Shown here: in pieces, positions 1 to 7,887 of the stretch
Layout: the number at the start of each line of letters is the position of its first letter
How positions within the stretch are numbered: the stretch's first letter is position 1
Assembly: GCF_017813395.1 (NCBI RefSeq)
Contig: NZ_JAGIZB010000009.1
Location: 1 to 64,000, forward strand
DNA: 64,000 nt
Reading direction: 5' to 3'
DNA from: Pararoseomonas baculiformis
GTDB lineage: Bacteria > Pseudomonadota > Alphaproteobacteria > Acetobacterales > Acetobacteraceae
Position numbers and translations under genes: made by a program
The notes under the pieces: model-generated
What the model was told of the DNA's origin: nothing
Databases searched by the model: none
Seen by the model: the letters and a program-made list of their open reading frames with translations, nothing else

Positions 1-1
1 G

Positions 2-610
2 GATGCGGGGCTGATCACCCCGATCGGCAACTGGGTGCTGCGGCAGGCCTGCCGCCAGGCGATGGACTGGCCCCAGGACACCACGGTGGCGGTGAATGTC
101 TCGCCCGTGCAGTTCCGCCAGTCGGACCTGCATGGCGTGGTGATGGCCGCGCTGGAGGAAAGCGGACTGCCGCCGCACCGGCTGGAGATCGAGATCACCG
201 AGGGCGTGCTGCTCGCCGAAACCGAGGAGACGCTCGCCACCCTGCGCCGGCTGCGCGCCGCCGGCGTGCGGATCGCCATGGACGACTTCGGCACGGGCTA
301 TTCCAGCCTCGTCTACCTGCAGAAATTCCCCTTCGACAAGGTCAAGATCGACCGCTCCTTCATCCGCAACCTCGAGGCGGACCCGAGCGCGGCCGCGATC
401 CTGCGCGCCATCCTGCGGATGAGCCAGGCCCTTGGCCTGCGCACCCTGGCGGAAGGGGTGGAAAGCGCCGAGGAAGCCGAAATGCTGCGCCAGGAAGGAT
501 GCGAGGCCGCCCAGGGCTTCTTCTTCGCACCCCCGCTACCGCCGGAGGAGCTGGCCCGGCTTCTGGCGCAGCCGGAGCTGGTGAGAGTGGCGCAGCGCGC
601 CCTGCTCTGA
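2..610 (+). CDS. EAL-domain c-di-GMP phosphodiesterase, C-terminal part
   Basis: The reading frame runs off the left edge, so only the last ~203 residues are present. The visible part is the second half of an EAL domain, the cyclic-di-GMP phosphodiesterase fold. It contains the nucleotide-proximal IEITEGVLL segment, the metal-site stretch AMDDFGTGYSSLVYL, KIDRSFI and the closing AEGVES and EGCEAAQGF segments. The EAL signature itself and any sensor or GGDEF domain lie upstream and cannot be seen. All visible metal-binding acidic residues are kept, so catalysis is plausible. The first in-window ATG (35) is not a real start because homology continues upstream of it. The protein pairs in theme with the GGDEF-EAL gene at 14,909. 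Confidence 0.9.
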   Translation, partial: DAGLITPIGNWVLRQACRQAMDWPQDTTVAVNVSPVQFRQSDLHGVVMAALEESGLPPHRLEIEITEGVLLAETEETLATLRRLRAAGVRIAMDDFGTGYSSLVYLQKFPFDKVKIDRSFIRNLEADPSAAAILRAILRMSQALGLRTLAEGVESAEEAEMLRQEGCEAAQGFFFAPPLPPEELARLLAQPELVRVAQRALL

Positions 611-748
611 CCCGGGGCCAACGCAGCCCCGCCATTCAGGCGAGTGACCGGCGCGGCAAGCAACCCAGGATAATTCCTTCCCCGACTATCCATGATAGAG
701 GTTGCATGCACGGTTTTGCCCACCGCGCGGCGATCCTGCGAGGACAAC

Positions 749-1198
749 ATGGCGGAACCATCCAGGAGCGAGCCACAGCCCGCCGAGGCCGGGCTGGAGG
801 GTGAAGGCAGGCTGATCCTGGTGGACCAGCATGTGGGCAGCCGCCTGCGCTTCCGCAGGGTCCAACTGGGCCTGAGCCAGGAACAGCTGGCCACGGCGGT
901 GGGCATCAGCTTCCAGCAGATCCAGAAATACGAGCGGGGCATGAACCGCATCGGCGCCAGCCGCCTGTTCGAGCTGACCCGGGTCCTGCAGGTGCCTGTC
1001 AGCTTCTTCTTCGACGGGGCGCCTGACGGCGCCAATCCGGACGAGGCCGCTCCGCCCGATTCACCCGCCTCGGTGCCCGCCGAGCTGATGAACGCACCGG
1101 AAACCCTGGCGCTCATCCGGGCCTTCCACGGGATCATGGTGCCGGAGATCCGCAGGCGCGTCCTGGGGCTGGTGCGAAGCCTCGCTCCCCAGGGATGA
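749..1198 (+). CDS. XRE-family helix-turn-helix regulator
   Basis: A 149-residue DNA-binding protein with a Cro/C1-type HTH at about residues 28-84. The tell-tale motifs are LGLSQEQLATAVGIS followed by QQIQKYERG and the helix ending in VPVSFFFDG. This arrangement is typical of short alphaproteobacterial XRE regulators. The acidic, proline-rich linker after the HTH and the C-terminal helix (residues ~110-149) match the layout of that family. ATG 749 is preferred over the in-frame ATG at 692 because GAGGA sits 6 bases upstream and the earlier codons encode no recognisable sequence. Its targets cannot be told from context. It ends 35 bases before a convergently transcribed response regulator. 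Confidence 0.85.
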   Translation: MAEPSRSEPQPAEAGLEGEGRLILVDQHVGSRLRFRRVQLGLSQEQLATAVGISFQQIQKYERGMNRIGASRLFELTRVLQVPVSFFFDGAPDGANPDEAAPPDSPASVPAELMNAPETLALIRAFHGIMVPEIRRRVLGLVRSLAPQG

Positions 1199-1233
1199 GC
1201 GGCGTTGCGGCCCCACCGATGCCGGAGCCGCTT

Positions 1234-1623
1234 TCAGCGCCGCAGCATCACCCCCGGGAGCGACGAGGCGAGCGCCCTGGGATCATAGGGCTTCTCCCAG
1301 TACGGAACATGCTGGAAGCGGCTGGGCAGGGAATCCCGCGCATAGCCCGTGGCGATCACGAAGGGCATGCCCAGCTGGAGCAGCCTGTCCGCGATCGCAT
1401 AGCTCATGTCGCGCCCCAGGCTGATATCCAGCACCGCCGCATCCAGCTCCGCCTCGTTCGAGATGATGGTCAGGGCGCGCTCAAGGTTCTGCACGGGCCC
1501 GAGCACCTCGGCGCCCGCGACGCGCAAGGCTCTTACGAGGTCATCGGCAATGAAGAACTCGTCCTCAACGACCAGCACTCTCCGGCCGCTGAGCTCTGAA
1601 CCGGTACTTTCCTCTGCCACCAT
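1234..1623 (-). CDS. Single-domain CheY-like response regulator
   Basis: A 129-residue stand-alone receiver domain with no output domain. Landmarks are the acidic pair E20-D21 (VLVVEDEFF), the phospho-acceptor D66 in AAVLDIS, T92 in VIATGYA and the conserved lysine K111 in WEKPYD. All the residues for phosphorylation are therefore present. Start 1623 is chosen because AGGA lies 6 bases upstream; an ATG at 1677 would add a basic tail with no receiver homology. Such single-domain regulators in alphaproteobacteria often receive phosphate from HWE/HisKA_2 kinases, and one is encoded ~0.9 kb away (2541-3641). That pairing is inference. The gene is divergent from the Crp-type regulator at 1741, sharing a 117-bp promoter region. 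Confidence 0.88.
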   Translation of the reverse strand: MVAEESTGSELSGRRVLVVEDEFFIADDLVRALRVAGAEVLGPVQNLERALTIISNEAELDAAVLDISLGRDMSYAIADRLLQLGMPFVIATGYARDSLPSRFQHVPYWEKPYDPRALASSLPGVMLRR

Positions 1624-1740
1624 AAGCCATCCTACACCATGACGTACGGGGCAACCGCGATTGTCCCGCATCCACAATAACCCATGTTAAGGCAGCTTCG
1701 TGCCGGCCCGCTAGGAGAAGTGGCACAGCCAGGAGCGGCT

Positions 1741-2481
1741 ATGGTCAACCCTCTCATCCGCAAGCTTGAGAACTTCACGCGCCTCTCTGGTCAGGACAAG
1801 CACCTTCTTTCGGAGTTCCTGCACGAGGGCATACGGCACCTCGGCCCGCGCGAGGACATCATCCGCGAGGGCGAGCGGCCGCAGAGCGTCAACCTGGTCC
1901 TCTCCGGCTGGGCCTGCCGGTACAAATACCTGGAGGACGGCCGCCGGCAGATCATCGCCTTCCTCGTGCCGGGCGACCTTTGCGACAACAACTTCTTCCT
2001 GCTGCGGCAGATGGACCACTCGATCGGCGCGCTCACACCGATCAGCATCGCCCAGATCCCGCGCCACCGGATCGAGGAGGTGTCGCTTCACCACCCGCGC
2101 GTCGCCCAGGCGCTGTCCTGGGAAGCCCTGACCTCGATGGCGATCCAGCGTGAATGGACCGTCAGCCTCGGCCAGCGCGATGCGCAGGAACGACTCGCCC
2201 ATCTTCTCTGCGAACTGTATCTGCGCCTGCGGGCCGTGGGGCTGACCGATGGCACCTCCTGCGAACTGCCCCTCCGCCAGGCGGAGCTGGCGGATGCGCT
2301 CGGCCTGTCCACCGTGCATGTGAACCGCACCCTGCAGGAGCTGCGGGCCAGCCAGCTCATCATGCTGAAGGGCAAGACGCTCACCATCCCGGATTTGAAC
2401 GCACTCCGGAGTGTCGCGCAGTTCACGCCGACCTATCTTCATCTGGAGCACGAAGGACGGCACCTCGACGCGAACGAGTAG
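1741..2481 (+). CDS. Crp/Fnr-family transcriptional regulator
   Basis: A 246-residue protein with an N-terminal cyclic-nucleotide-binding-type beta-barrel (about residues 15-130) and a C-terminal winged helix (about 150-225). The recognition helix is within LADALGLSTVHVNRTLQELR. No N-terminal cysteine cluster is present, so it is not an oxygen-sensing Fnr with an iron-sulfur centre. The motif ELPLRQAELADALGLS is typical of the many FixK/Crp-like paralogues in Acetobacteraceae and Methylobacteria. The start at 1741 has AGGAG 6 bases upstream and is preferred over 1684. The stop is 59 bases before the TTG-started kinase gene, so the two may be co-transcribed. The ligand and regulon are unknown. 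Confidence 0.88.
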   Translation: MVNPLIRKLENFTRLSGQDKHLLSEFLHEGIRHLGPREDIIREGERPQSVNLVLSGWACRYKYLEDGRRQIIAFLVPGDLCDNNFFLLRQMDHSIGALTPISIAQIPRHRIEEVSLHHPRVAQALSWEALTSMAIQREWTVSLGQRDAQERLAHLLCELYLRLRAVGLTDGTSCELPLRQAELADALGLSTVHVNRTLQELRASQLIMLKGKTLTIPDLNALRSVAQFTPTYLHLEHEGRHLDANE

Positions 2482-2540
2482 GGTTCCGGCCGGGAACCAC
2501 CGGGTCTGGTTCCGCATACGCAATACCGGGAGACAAGAGC

Positions 2541-3641
2541 TTGTCCGACGAAGCGGAGGTTCCATCCCCCGGTCCAGGGCCCGACGCAGGCGGACCGGCA
2601 GGCCAGGGGCGGCGCGCAGCGGACGAATCCGGGGCGGTGCGGCCCGGCGTGCATGCCATGCCCATGGTCGATCCGGCCCTCTTTCCCCATCTCCTCTGGC
2701 GGTCGCAGGCCGGCGGAAGCTGGATCTGGGCCAGTCCGCAATGGCAGGCCTTCACCGGCCAGCCCGGCGAGGCGAGCCTGGGCTCAGGCTGGCTCGATGT
2801 CCTTCATCCCGAAGACCACAACGTGGCGCTGGCCGCATGGCGGCAGGCCGAAGCGGGGCTTGGCTTCCATGCCGAGCTGCGCCTGTGGGAGGCCGCGGAG
2901 CGCCGCTACCGCTGGGTGCTCGGCCGGGCCCAGCCCTGCCCTGCCGAGGAAGGGCATGCCCCGGAATGGCTCGGCACCTTCACCGATGTGGACCAGCTTC
3001 ACCGCGTGGCCCAGAAGCAGGGCGAGCTTCTGGCCCTGCTGCAGCACCGCGTGCGGAACACGCTCTCCATCGTCCGCTCCATCCTGCGCCGCACGGCACA
3101 GACAAGCGAGAGCGTCGAGGAGATGGCCATGCATCTCGACGGCCGGATCAACGCCTTCTCGCGGGTGCAGACCGCGCTCATCCGCGATCCGGCCGGTGGG
3201 CTGGACTTGGCGCAGCTGATCGCGGACGAGTTCCTCGTCCATGCGGCGCGGGAGGACAAGCAGGTGGCCATGGAAGGTCCCCCGGTGGAGTTGCGCCCCA
3301 GGGCCGCGGAGACGCTCGGCCTCGCCTTCCATGAGCTGGCGACCAATGCTGTGAAATACGGGGCCCTTTCCAGGCCTGACGGCCAGGTCGCCGTGTCCTG
3401 GCGCATCGAGGACGAGCCGGGCCAGCCGCGCCTGATCCTGACCTGGCGGGAGCGCGGAGGGCCGCGCCCAGACAAGCCGTCGCGCCGCGGATTCGGCGGC
3501 GACCTGCTCGCCCGCAGCCTTCCCTATGACTTGCAGGCCGAGGTCCAGCAGGACTTCACCGCGGAGGGGCTCCACTGCACCATCACGGTGCCCTGCGCGG
3601 AAGCAATCCTTCCTGGCGCCCCGGCGCCGCAGGAGGACTGA
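2541..3641 (+). CDS. PAS-HWE family sensor histidine kinase
   Basis: A 366-residue cytosolic kinase. Residues ~45-152 form a PAS domain (WIWASPQWQAFTG, GWLDVLHPED, RYRWVLGRA, GTFTDVD). Residues ~160-352 form an HWE-type kinase core. H169 in LLQHRVRNTLSIVRSI is the phosphorylated histidine, HELATNAVKYGAL (264-276) is the N box, W302-R-E304 is the WxE hallmark, and GFGGDLL is the glycine loop. No transmembrane segment is present, so it senses an internal cue, possibly light, redox or a small molecule through PAS. TTG 2541 has GGGAG about 8 bases upstream; ATG 2658 (residue 40) is the alternative, just ahead of the PAS domain. The likely partner is the receiver protein at 1234-1623. Confidence 0.87.
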   Translation: MSDEAEVPSPGPGPDAGGPAGQGRRAADESGAVRPGVHAMPMVDPALFPHLLWRSQAGGSWIWASPQWQAFTGQPGEASLGSGWLDVLHPEDHNVALAAWRQAEAGLGFHAELRLWEAAERRYRWVLGRAQPCPAEEGHAPEWLGTFTDVDQLHRVAQKQGELLALLQHRVRNTLSIVRSILRRTAQTSESVEEMAMHLDGRINAFSRVQTALIRDPAGGLDLAQLIADEFLVHAAREDKQVAMEGPPVELRPRAAETLGLAFHELATNAVKYGALSRPDGQVAVSWRIEDEPGQPRLILTWRERGGPRPDKPSRRGFGGDLLARSLPYDLQAEVQQDFTAEGLHCTITVPCAEAILPGAPAPQED

Positions 3642-3643
3642 CC

Positions 3644-3952
3644 ATGACCGGCAGCCCGGAGAATGTCTGGCGGCCCATCAGCCGCGCACCAAAGGATGGC
3701 AGCCCCGTGCTGGTCTGGTGCCCGGCCCGGAACCTCGCCGATGGCAAGGTGCATGAAGCCCGTGCCGCGATCGGGCGCTGGATCGGCAGTGGCGAGCAGG
3801 GGCACTGGGTGCTCTCTCCCTCCGCGATGGAGGGGGAGGTGCCGGAATGCTGGGTGCCGCTGCCGCCGCGCACCCGCCCGCCGGCTTCCGCACCGGCTGC
3901 CCGCAACGTCGCCGCGCGGAAACCGTTGGGCCGGGTGAAGGTGCTGCGTTGA
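3644..3952 (+). CDS. Small DUF551-like protein
   Basis: A 102-residue protein starting 2 bases after the kinase stop, with GGAGG ahead of the ATG, so it is co-translated with the kinase. Residues ~8-75 have the DUF551-type layout: WRPISRAPKDGSPVLVW, an ARAAIGRW segment and HWVLSP...CWVPLPP. This tryptophan-rich fold occurs in phage and bacterial proteins of unknown role. The C-terminal 30 residues are proline-, alanine- and arginine-rich and probably disordered. There is no signal peptide or membrane segment. Assignment to DUF551 rests on motif spacing by eye. The function is unknown. Confidence 0.7.
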   Translation: MTGSPENVWRPISRAPKDGSPVLVWCPARNLADGKVHEARAAIGRWIGSGEQGHWVLSPSAMEGEVPECWVPLPPRTRPPASAPAARNVAARKPLGRVKVLR

Positions 3953-4008
3953 GAAGCTGAGCGCACGGACAGCCGGCACCGTCCCCCGCAACCGAAAGGA
4001 ATGCCTTC

Positions 4009-4458
4009 ATGGTGACGATGGTTGGAACGGAATCGACGCTGACCGGGCTAGTGGAGAACCTCCTGCTGCTCGAGCATGACGCGATCGCCGCCTATGAGCA
4101 GACGATCGAGCGGCTGGAGAACCCGGCCTTCAAGGCGAAGATCGCGGAGTTCAAGGCGGATCACGACCGCCATGTGCAGGAGCTGACCTCGCTGGCATCC
4201 AGCATCGGTGCCGCGCCTCATCGGGAAGGCGATGCGAAGCAGTTGCTCACCACGGGCAAGGTGGCGCTGGCCAGCATCATGGGCGATGCAGCCACCCTCC
4301 AGGCCATGCGCTCCAACGAGGAGGACACGGTCACGGCCTATGAGCGTGCCTCCAGCCATGCCGGAGCAACGCCCGAGGCGCAGGCGATCTTCCGCCGCGC
4401 CTATAACGATGAGCTGCGCCACCGCGAATGGATGAACAACGCATCCGAATCCGCCTGA
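4009..4458 (+). CDS. DUF2383 ferritin-like four-helix protein
   Basis: A 149-residue, largely helical protein. Paired acidic and histidine motifs (LLLLEHDAIAAYEQTIERL, KADHDRHVQEL, SNEEDTVTAYERA, NDELRHREWM) mark a ferritin-like DUF2383/PA2169-type four-helix bundle. E/H repeats in each helix suggest a di-iron or other metal site. Homologues are often stress-induced and sit near membrane- or envelope-stress genes; no biochemical role is firmly set. The alternative start is ATG 4018; AAAGGA precedes ATG 4009. It converges on the cyanophycin operon, and a strong hairpin lies between (4468-4492). Another ferritin-like protein of a different family (DUF892) heads that operon. Confidence 0.82.
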   Translation: MVTMVGTESTLTGLVENLLLLEHDAIAAYEQTIERLENPAFKAKIAEFKADHDRHVQELTSLASSIGAAPHREGDAKQLLTTGKVALASIMGDAATLQAMRSNEEDTVTAYERASSHAGATPEAQAIFRRAYNDELRHREWMNNASESA

Positions 4459-4467
4459 CGCGCTGAG

Positions 4468-4492
4468 GGCCGGGGGAGCGCCTCCCCCGGCC
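4468..4492. terminator. Bidirectional terminator-like hairpin
   Basis: A perfect 11-bp GC-rich inverted repeat (GGCCGGGGGAG / CTCCCCCGGCC) with a 3-base loop sits between the convergent stops at 4458 and 4499. There is no T-tract on either side, so it may act as a 3'-end stabiliser or assist Rho rather than work as a textbook intrinsic terminator. Confidence 0.65.
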
Positions 4493-4498
4493 CCATCG

Positions 4499-4861
4499 TC
4501 ACATCCGCCAGATCAGGACAGCCACCAGCAGGGCCAGGCAGGCCACCCCCACGGCGATGGCAAGCATCCGGTGCCCGGAGCTGGGCCCGACCCGCTGGGC
4601 ATGGCTGGCCGCGTCCGGCGGGATCGGCGCATCGCGCCGCTCCCTCTCGCGCACCTCCGCCACCAGCTTCGGGTCCGGCGGTGCGCCGGCCGCCTCGTCA
4701 TCCGTGCCCAGGGGCGAGAGGCCGGGGTCGAGCATGGGCACCTTGTCGCCCGTCGCGCCGCTCTCGATGTCGCGCTTGAGCTGCGCGACATTCGCGGTCC
4801 GCGTCAGGGGAGCCGGGACGGGGCGCGGCTCCAGCTCGGTGGGATCGTCGTTCTTTGGCAT
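4499..4861 (-). CDS. Small tail-anchored membrane protein, unknown function
   Basis: A 120-residue protein. The first ~90 residues are charged and proline-rich with no clear fold (ELEPRPVPAPL, REDAP-like stretches). A single transmembrane helix at about residues 97-118 (MLAIAVGVACLALLVAVLIW) ends four residues from the C-terminus. It would thus be anchored by its tail with the rest in the cytosol or, less likely, the periplasm. It is the last gene of the cyanophycin-NDH-2 operon, beginning 3 bases after the NDH-2 stop. I do not recognise the family. Its position suggests an accessory role for the membrane-bound dehydrogenase, but that is only context. Confidence 0.7.
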   Translation of the reverse strand: MPKNDDPTELEPRPVPAPLTRTANVAQLKRDIESGATGDKVPMLDPGLSPLGTDDEAAGAPPDPKLVAEVRERERRDAPIPPDAASHAQRVGPSSGHRMLAIAVGVACLALLVAVLIWRM

Positions 4862-4864
4862 GGG

Positions 4865-6178
4865 TCAGCCTCCTGCTGCCGGGGTGGCATCGGCCCTGCG
4901 TTCCTCCGGCGTGGGAGCGGAGGCACTGCGCGTGATCAGGCGGGCGCCGCGCTGGAAGGTGAGATAGCTCCAGAGCCACTCGAAGGAGACGACGACGCGG
5001 CTGCGGAAGCCGATGAGGTAGTAAACATGGGCAATTCCCCAGAACCACCAGCCCAGCAGGCCCTTCAGCCGGAAGCCGCCCATGTCCACGGCTGCGGAGC
5101 GGCGGCCGATGGTCGCCAGATCGCCGTGGTGGCGATAGGCGAAGGGGGCCGGCGCGGCGGCCTTCCTGGCGCGGGCGGCGATCACCCGCCCGACATAGCG
5201 GCCCATTTGCTTGGCGGCGGGCGCATTGCCGGGAACGGGCTTGCCGTTCCGGTCCTTCATGGTCACCAGGTCGCCCACCACGAAGATCTCGGGGCGGCCG
5301 GGCAGGCTCATATCCGGCCCCACCACCACCCGCCCCGCGCGGTCGCGCTCTGCCCCGACCCATTCTCCGGCCTGCGAGGCGACGACGCCGGCGGCCCAGA
5401 CCGTGGTGCTGGCATCGATCCGCTCATCCCCGATGGAGACGCCGGCGGCATCGCATTCCGTCACCCGCGCCTGCGTGCGGACCTCCACCCCCATGCGGCC
5501 GAGCGAGGCGGCAGCGTAGTCGGAGAGTTCCTCGGGAAAGGTCGCGAGAAGCCTGGGGCCGGCCTCGATCAGCACGATCCTGGCGCGGCGCGGGTCCACG
5601 CGCCGGAATTCCCGCTTCAGCGCCTGGCGGGCCAGTTCCGCCATGGCGCCGGCCAGCTCCACCCCGGTCGGCCCACCGCCCACGACCACGAAGGTGAGCA
5701 GGCGCTGCCGCTCCACCTCGTCACTGGCCATCTCCGCCCGCTCGAAAGCGAGGAGGAGGTGGCGGCGGATCGCGCGCGCATCCTCGATGGTCTTCAGCCC
5801 CGGGGCGAAGCGCGCCCAATCGTCGCGCCCGAAATAGGAATGCGTCGCGCCGGTGGCGAGGACGAGTATGTCATAGGGAAAGGCGACGCCATCCGCATGG
5901 ACGATGCGCGCCGCCACATCGACGCCCGTCACCTCGGCCATCAGCACGGTGACGTTCTGCTGGCGCCGGAAGATGGTGCGCACGGGCCACGCGATATCGC
6001 CCGGAGAGAGCGCCGCCGTGGCCACCTGGTAGAGCAGCGGCTGGAACAGGTGGTGGTTCTGGCGATCCAGGATGGTGAGCTGCACGGGCGCGCCGGCCAG
6101 GGCCCGCGCGGCCTCCAGCCCACCAAAGCCCGCCCCAACGATCACCACGCGCATCGGGCCGCCCGCCGCTGCCGTCAT
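4865..6178 (-). CDS. ndh: Type II NADH dehydrogenase (NDH-2)
   Basis: A 437-residue single-subunit, non-proton-pumping NADH:quinone oxidoreductase. It has two Rossmann folds: the FAD site VIVGAGFGGLEAARAL near residue 10 and the NAD(P)H site VVVGGGPTGVELAGAM near residue 165. Also seen are QPLLYQVATAALSPGDIAWPVR, diagnostic of NDH-2, and FVVGDLVTM, the second FAD contact. A hydrophobic and amphipathic C-terminal region (FWGIAHVYYLIGFRSRVVVSFEWLWSYLTF) should dock on the membrane. Length fits the family. Its ATG overlaps the cyanophycinase stop by one base (TGATG), so it is translationally coupled to cyanophycin breakdown. Reoxidising NADH made when polymer-derived arginine and aspartate are burned is a sensible but unproven link. 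Confidence 0.9.
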   Translation of the reverse strand: MTAAAGGPMRVVIVGAGFGGLEAARALAGAPVQLTILDRQNHHLFQPLLYQVATAALSPGDIAWPVRTIFRRQQNVTVLMAEVTGVDVAARIVHADGVAFPYDILVLATGATHSYFGRDDWARFAPGLKTIEDARAIRRHLLLAFERAEMASDEVERQRLLTFVVVGGGPTGVELAGAMAELARQALKREFRRVDPRRARIVLIEAGPRLLATFPEELSDYAAASLGRMGVEVRTQARVTECDAAGVSIGDERIDASTTVWAAGVVASQAGEWVGAERDRAGRVVVGPDMSLPGRPEIFVVGDLVTMKDRNGKPVPGNAPAAKQMGRYVGRVIAARARKAAAPAPFAYRHHGDLATIGRRSAAVDMGGFRLKGLLGWWFWGIAHVYYLIGFRSRVVVSFEWLWSYLTFQRGARLITRSASAPTPEERRADATPAAGG

Positions 6179-7017
6179 CAGCTCTCCGCCGCCTTTGCCA
6201 CCCGTTGGGCCTCCGCCATGCCCGGCCGCCGGTCGCCCAGCTGGAACCGGTCCCCGTGGCAGAGGACATGGAGACGGACATCGTGGATGGACAGGGCCCG
6301 GTCCGTCTCGGCCTCCGCAATGTTGGAATGGGTCACGCCGCCGCCATCCACGACATAGACGCCGCCGCTGCCGATCACCTCGAAGTTGTCGCCCCGCAGG
6401 ATGATGGCCGTGTCCTCGTCGATGCCGATCCCGAGTTCCCGCGGGTTCTGCGCCACGGCGCCGAGAAGGCGGCCGATCCGGCCGCGCTCGGCGAAGTGCT
6501 GGTCGATGATCACGTCCCGCACCAGCCCCAGCCCGGCGGCAAGGTGAAGGTCGCCGATGCGGTGCGTCTCCTGCCCCTTCCCCTTCACCAGCATCGTGTC
6601 GCTCATGGCGGAAGCCCCGGCGGAGGTGCCCGCGATCACTCCGCCGGCCTCATGGATCTCGCGCACGCGCCGCTCCACCGGCGTGTCGCCGAGCTGGCTG
6701 CTGATGCGAAGCTGGTCGCCACCGGAGAAGAACACGCCGGTCGCCCCATCGAAGAGGTGCAGCTTCTCCTCGTCCTGGGCCTCCGAACGCTCCTGGACGT
6801 AGAGCTCCACCAGATCCGTCACGCCGAGCGCGCCGAAGGCCTCCTTATAGGCATCGAAATAGCCTTCGGGCTGGTGGGAGGCGACGGTGGCGATCACCAG
6901 CCGCCCGCCGCGCACGTATTTCGCGACCTCCTTGAGGATGATCCGCTCGCCGTCCTTGTCCTCATGCCCGCCGATGATGATCAGCGGGCCGCTTCCCTTG
7001 CGGCTGCGGTCAGTCAA
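6178..7017 (-). CDS. cphB: Cyanophycinase (S51 peptidase)
   Basis: A 279-residue cytosolic exopeptidase that releases beta-Asp-Arg dipeptides from cyanophycin. The nucleophile elbow is GTSAGAS with Ser132, and the N-terminus PLIIIGGHEDKDGERIIL and FFSGGDQLRI are typical of bacterial cyanophycinases. The start is most likely TTG 7017. It has GAGGAG about 8 bases upstream, sits inside the last codons of the upstream peptidase gene, and gives the usual family length; longer in-frame starts add unrelated sequence. It lies between the isoaspartyl peptidase, with which it overlaps by 8 bases, and NDH-2. Confidence 0.93.
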   Translation of the reverse strand: MTDRSRKGSGPLIIIGGHEDKDGERIILKEVAKYVRGGRLVIATVASHQPEGYFDAYKEAFGALGVTDLVELYVQERSEAQDEEKLHLFDGATGVFFSGGDQLRISSQLGDTPVERRVREIHEAGGVIAGTSAGASAMSDTMLVKGKGQETHRIGDLHLAAGLGLVRDVIIDQHFAERGRIGRLLGAVAQNPRELGIGIDEDTAIILRGDNFEVIGSGGVYVVDGGGVTHSNIAEAETDRALSIHDVRLHVLCHGDRFQLGDRRPGMAEAQRVAKAAES

Positions 7018-7885
7018 TGGCCAACTCCTCGGCCTTGCGGAGATAGATGCGCGGCACGCCATCCTCCTCGGTTGCCAGGCCCACCGCGAAATGCGGGCTG
7101 TTATGGGCCCAGCCCACCCCGCCGGAACGGTCCAGCACGATGCCGCCGGCATCGCCCCCGACGCGACCCATCCGGGCAATGGCCGCCTCGATCGCCGCCT
7201 GGGGCGGGGCGAATTCCATGGCCTGCATCACGCGGGCCGCCAGCATGCTGCGGGAGATGCTTTCGCCATCGCCGGAGAACGCCACGGCACCCTGGAGGTT
7301 GTCGGCGTAGAAGCCGCAGCCCGGCAGGGGTGAGTCACCCACCCGCCCGGCCATGCACCCCTCGAGCCCGCCCGTGGAGGTACCCGCCGCGAGATTGCCG
7401 TGCCGGTCCAGCGCGATGCAGCCCACCGTGTCATGCCCGGCATCCGCGCCGGCCGTACCGCCCTCCTCAGGATCCCGCAGCTCCGCGTTGCAGGCGCTCG
7501 CGAAGCGCTGCGCCCCCTCCCCGACCAGCAGGGTCGGGGTTTCGCGCAGCATCGCGCGCGCCACGGAAATCGGGTGCCGGACATCGCGGATGGCCGCCGC
7601 GCCACCGATATCGAGCGTCGCGCCATCCATGATGGCGGCGTCCATCTCCACCATCCCGTCCGCGTTGCGGACCGAGCCGAGGCCGGCGTTGAAGGTGGGA
7701 TCATCCTCCATCACCCGGATGGCCGCCTCCACCGCCTCCAGGGCCGTGCCGCCCCCGCGCAGGATGGCGGCACCGGCCTCCAGCGCGGCGAGGCAGCCTT
7801 GGCGATTGGCCTCCTCCTTGCCCGGCTCGATCTCCTTGGCGCCGCCATGCAGCACCAGCGCCCATCGCCCCGTCGCGTCCGCCAC
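7010..7885 (-). CDS. iaaA: Isoaspartyl peptidase / plant-type L-asparaginase
   Basis: A 291-residue N-terminal-nucleophile hydrolase. The precursor self-cleaves before T153 in the motif GHDTVGCIALD, giving alpha and beta subunits. GTSTGG and NKLPGRVGDSPLPG-type motifs (here GRVGDSPLPGCGFYADN) form the substrate pocket. In this operon its natural role is to split the beta-Asp-Arg dipeptide left by cyanophycinase into aspartate and arginine; asparaginase side activity is common in the family. It starts 2 bases after the cyanophycin synthetase stop and overlaps the next gene, so all three are coupled. The self-cleavage site and catalytic threonine are intact. Confidence 0.92.
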   Translation of the reverse strand: MADATGRWALVLHGGAKEIEPGKEEANRQGCLAALEAGAAILRGGGTALEAVEAAIRVMEDDPTFNAGLGSVRNADGMVEMDAAIMDGATLDIGGAAAIRDVRHPISVARAMLRETPTLLVGEGAQRFASACNAELRDPEEGGTAGADAGHDTVGCIALDRHGNLAAGTSTGGLEGCMAGRVGDSPLPGCGFYADNLQGAVAFSGDGESISRSMLAARVMQAMEFAPPQAAIEAAIARMGRVGGDAGGIVLDRSGGVGWAHNSPHFAVGLATEEDGVPRIYLRKAEELAID

Positions 7886-7887
7886 CT

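Noticed and set aside
692-748. Earlier ATG for the XRE regulator
   Set aside because: The extra 19 residues have no homology and ATG 749 has a good ribosome-binding site.
1741-2481. Oxygen-sensing Fnr
   Set aside because: The N-terminal cysteine cluster needed for a [4Fe-4S] centre is absent.
4571-6358. 595-residue open frame opposite NDH-2
   Set aside because: No domain and unlikely composition; the minus strand encodes a full NDH-2.
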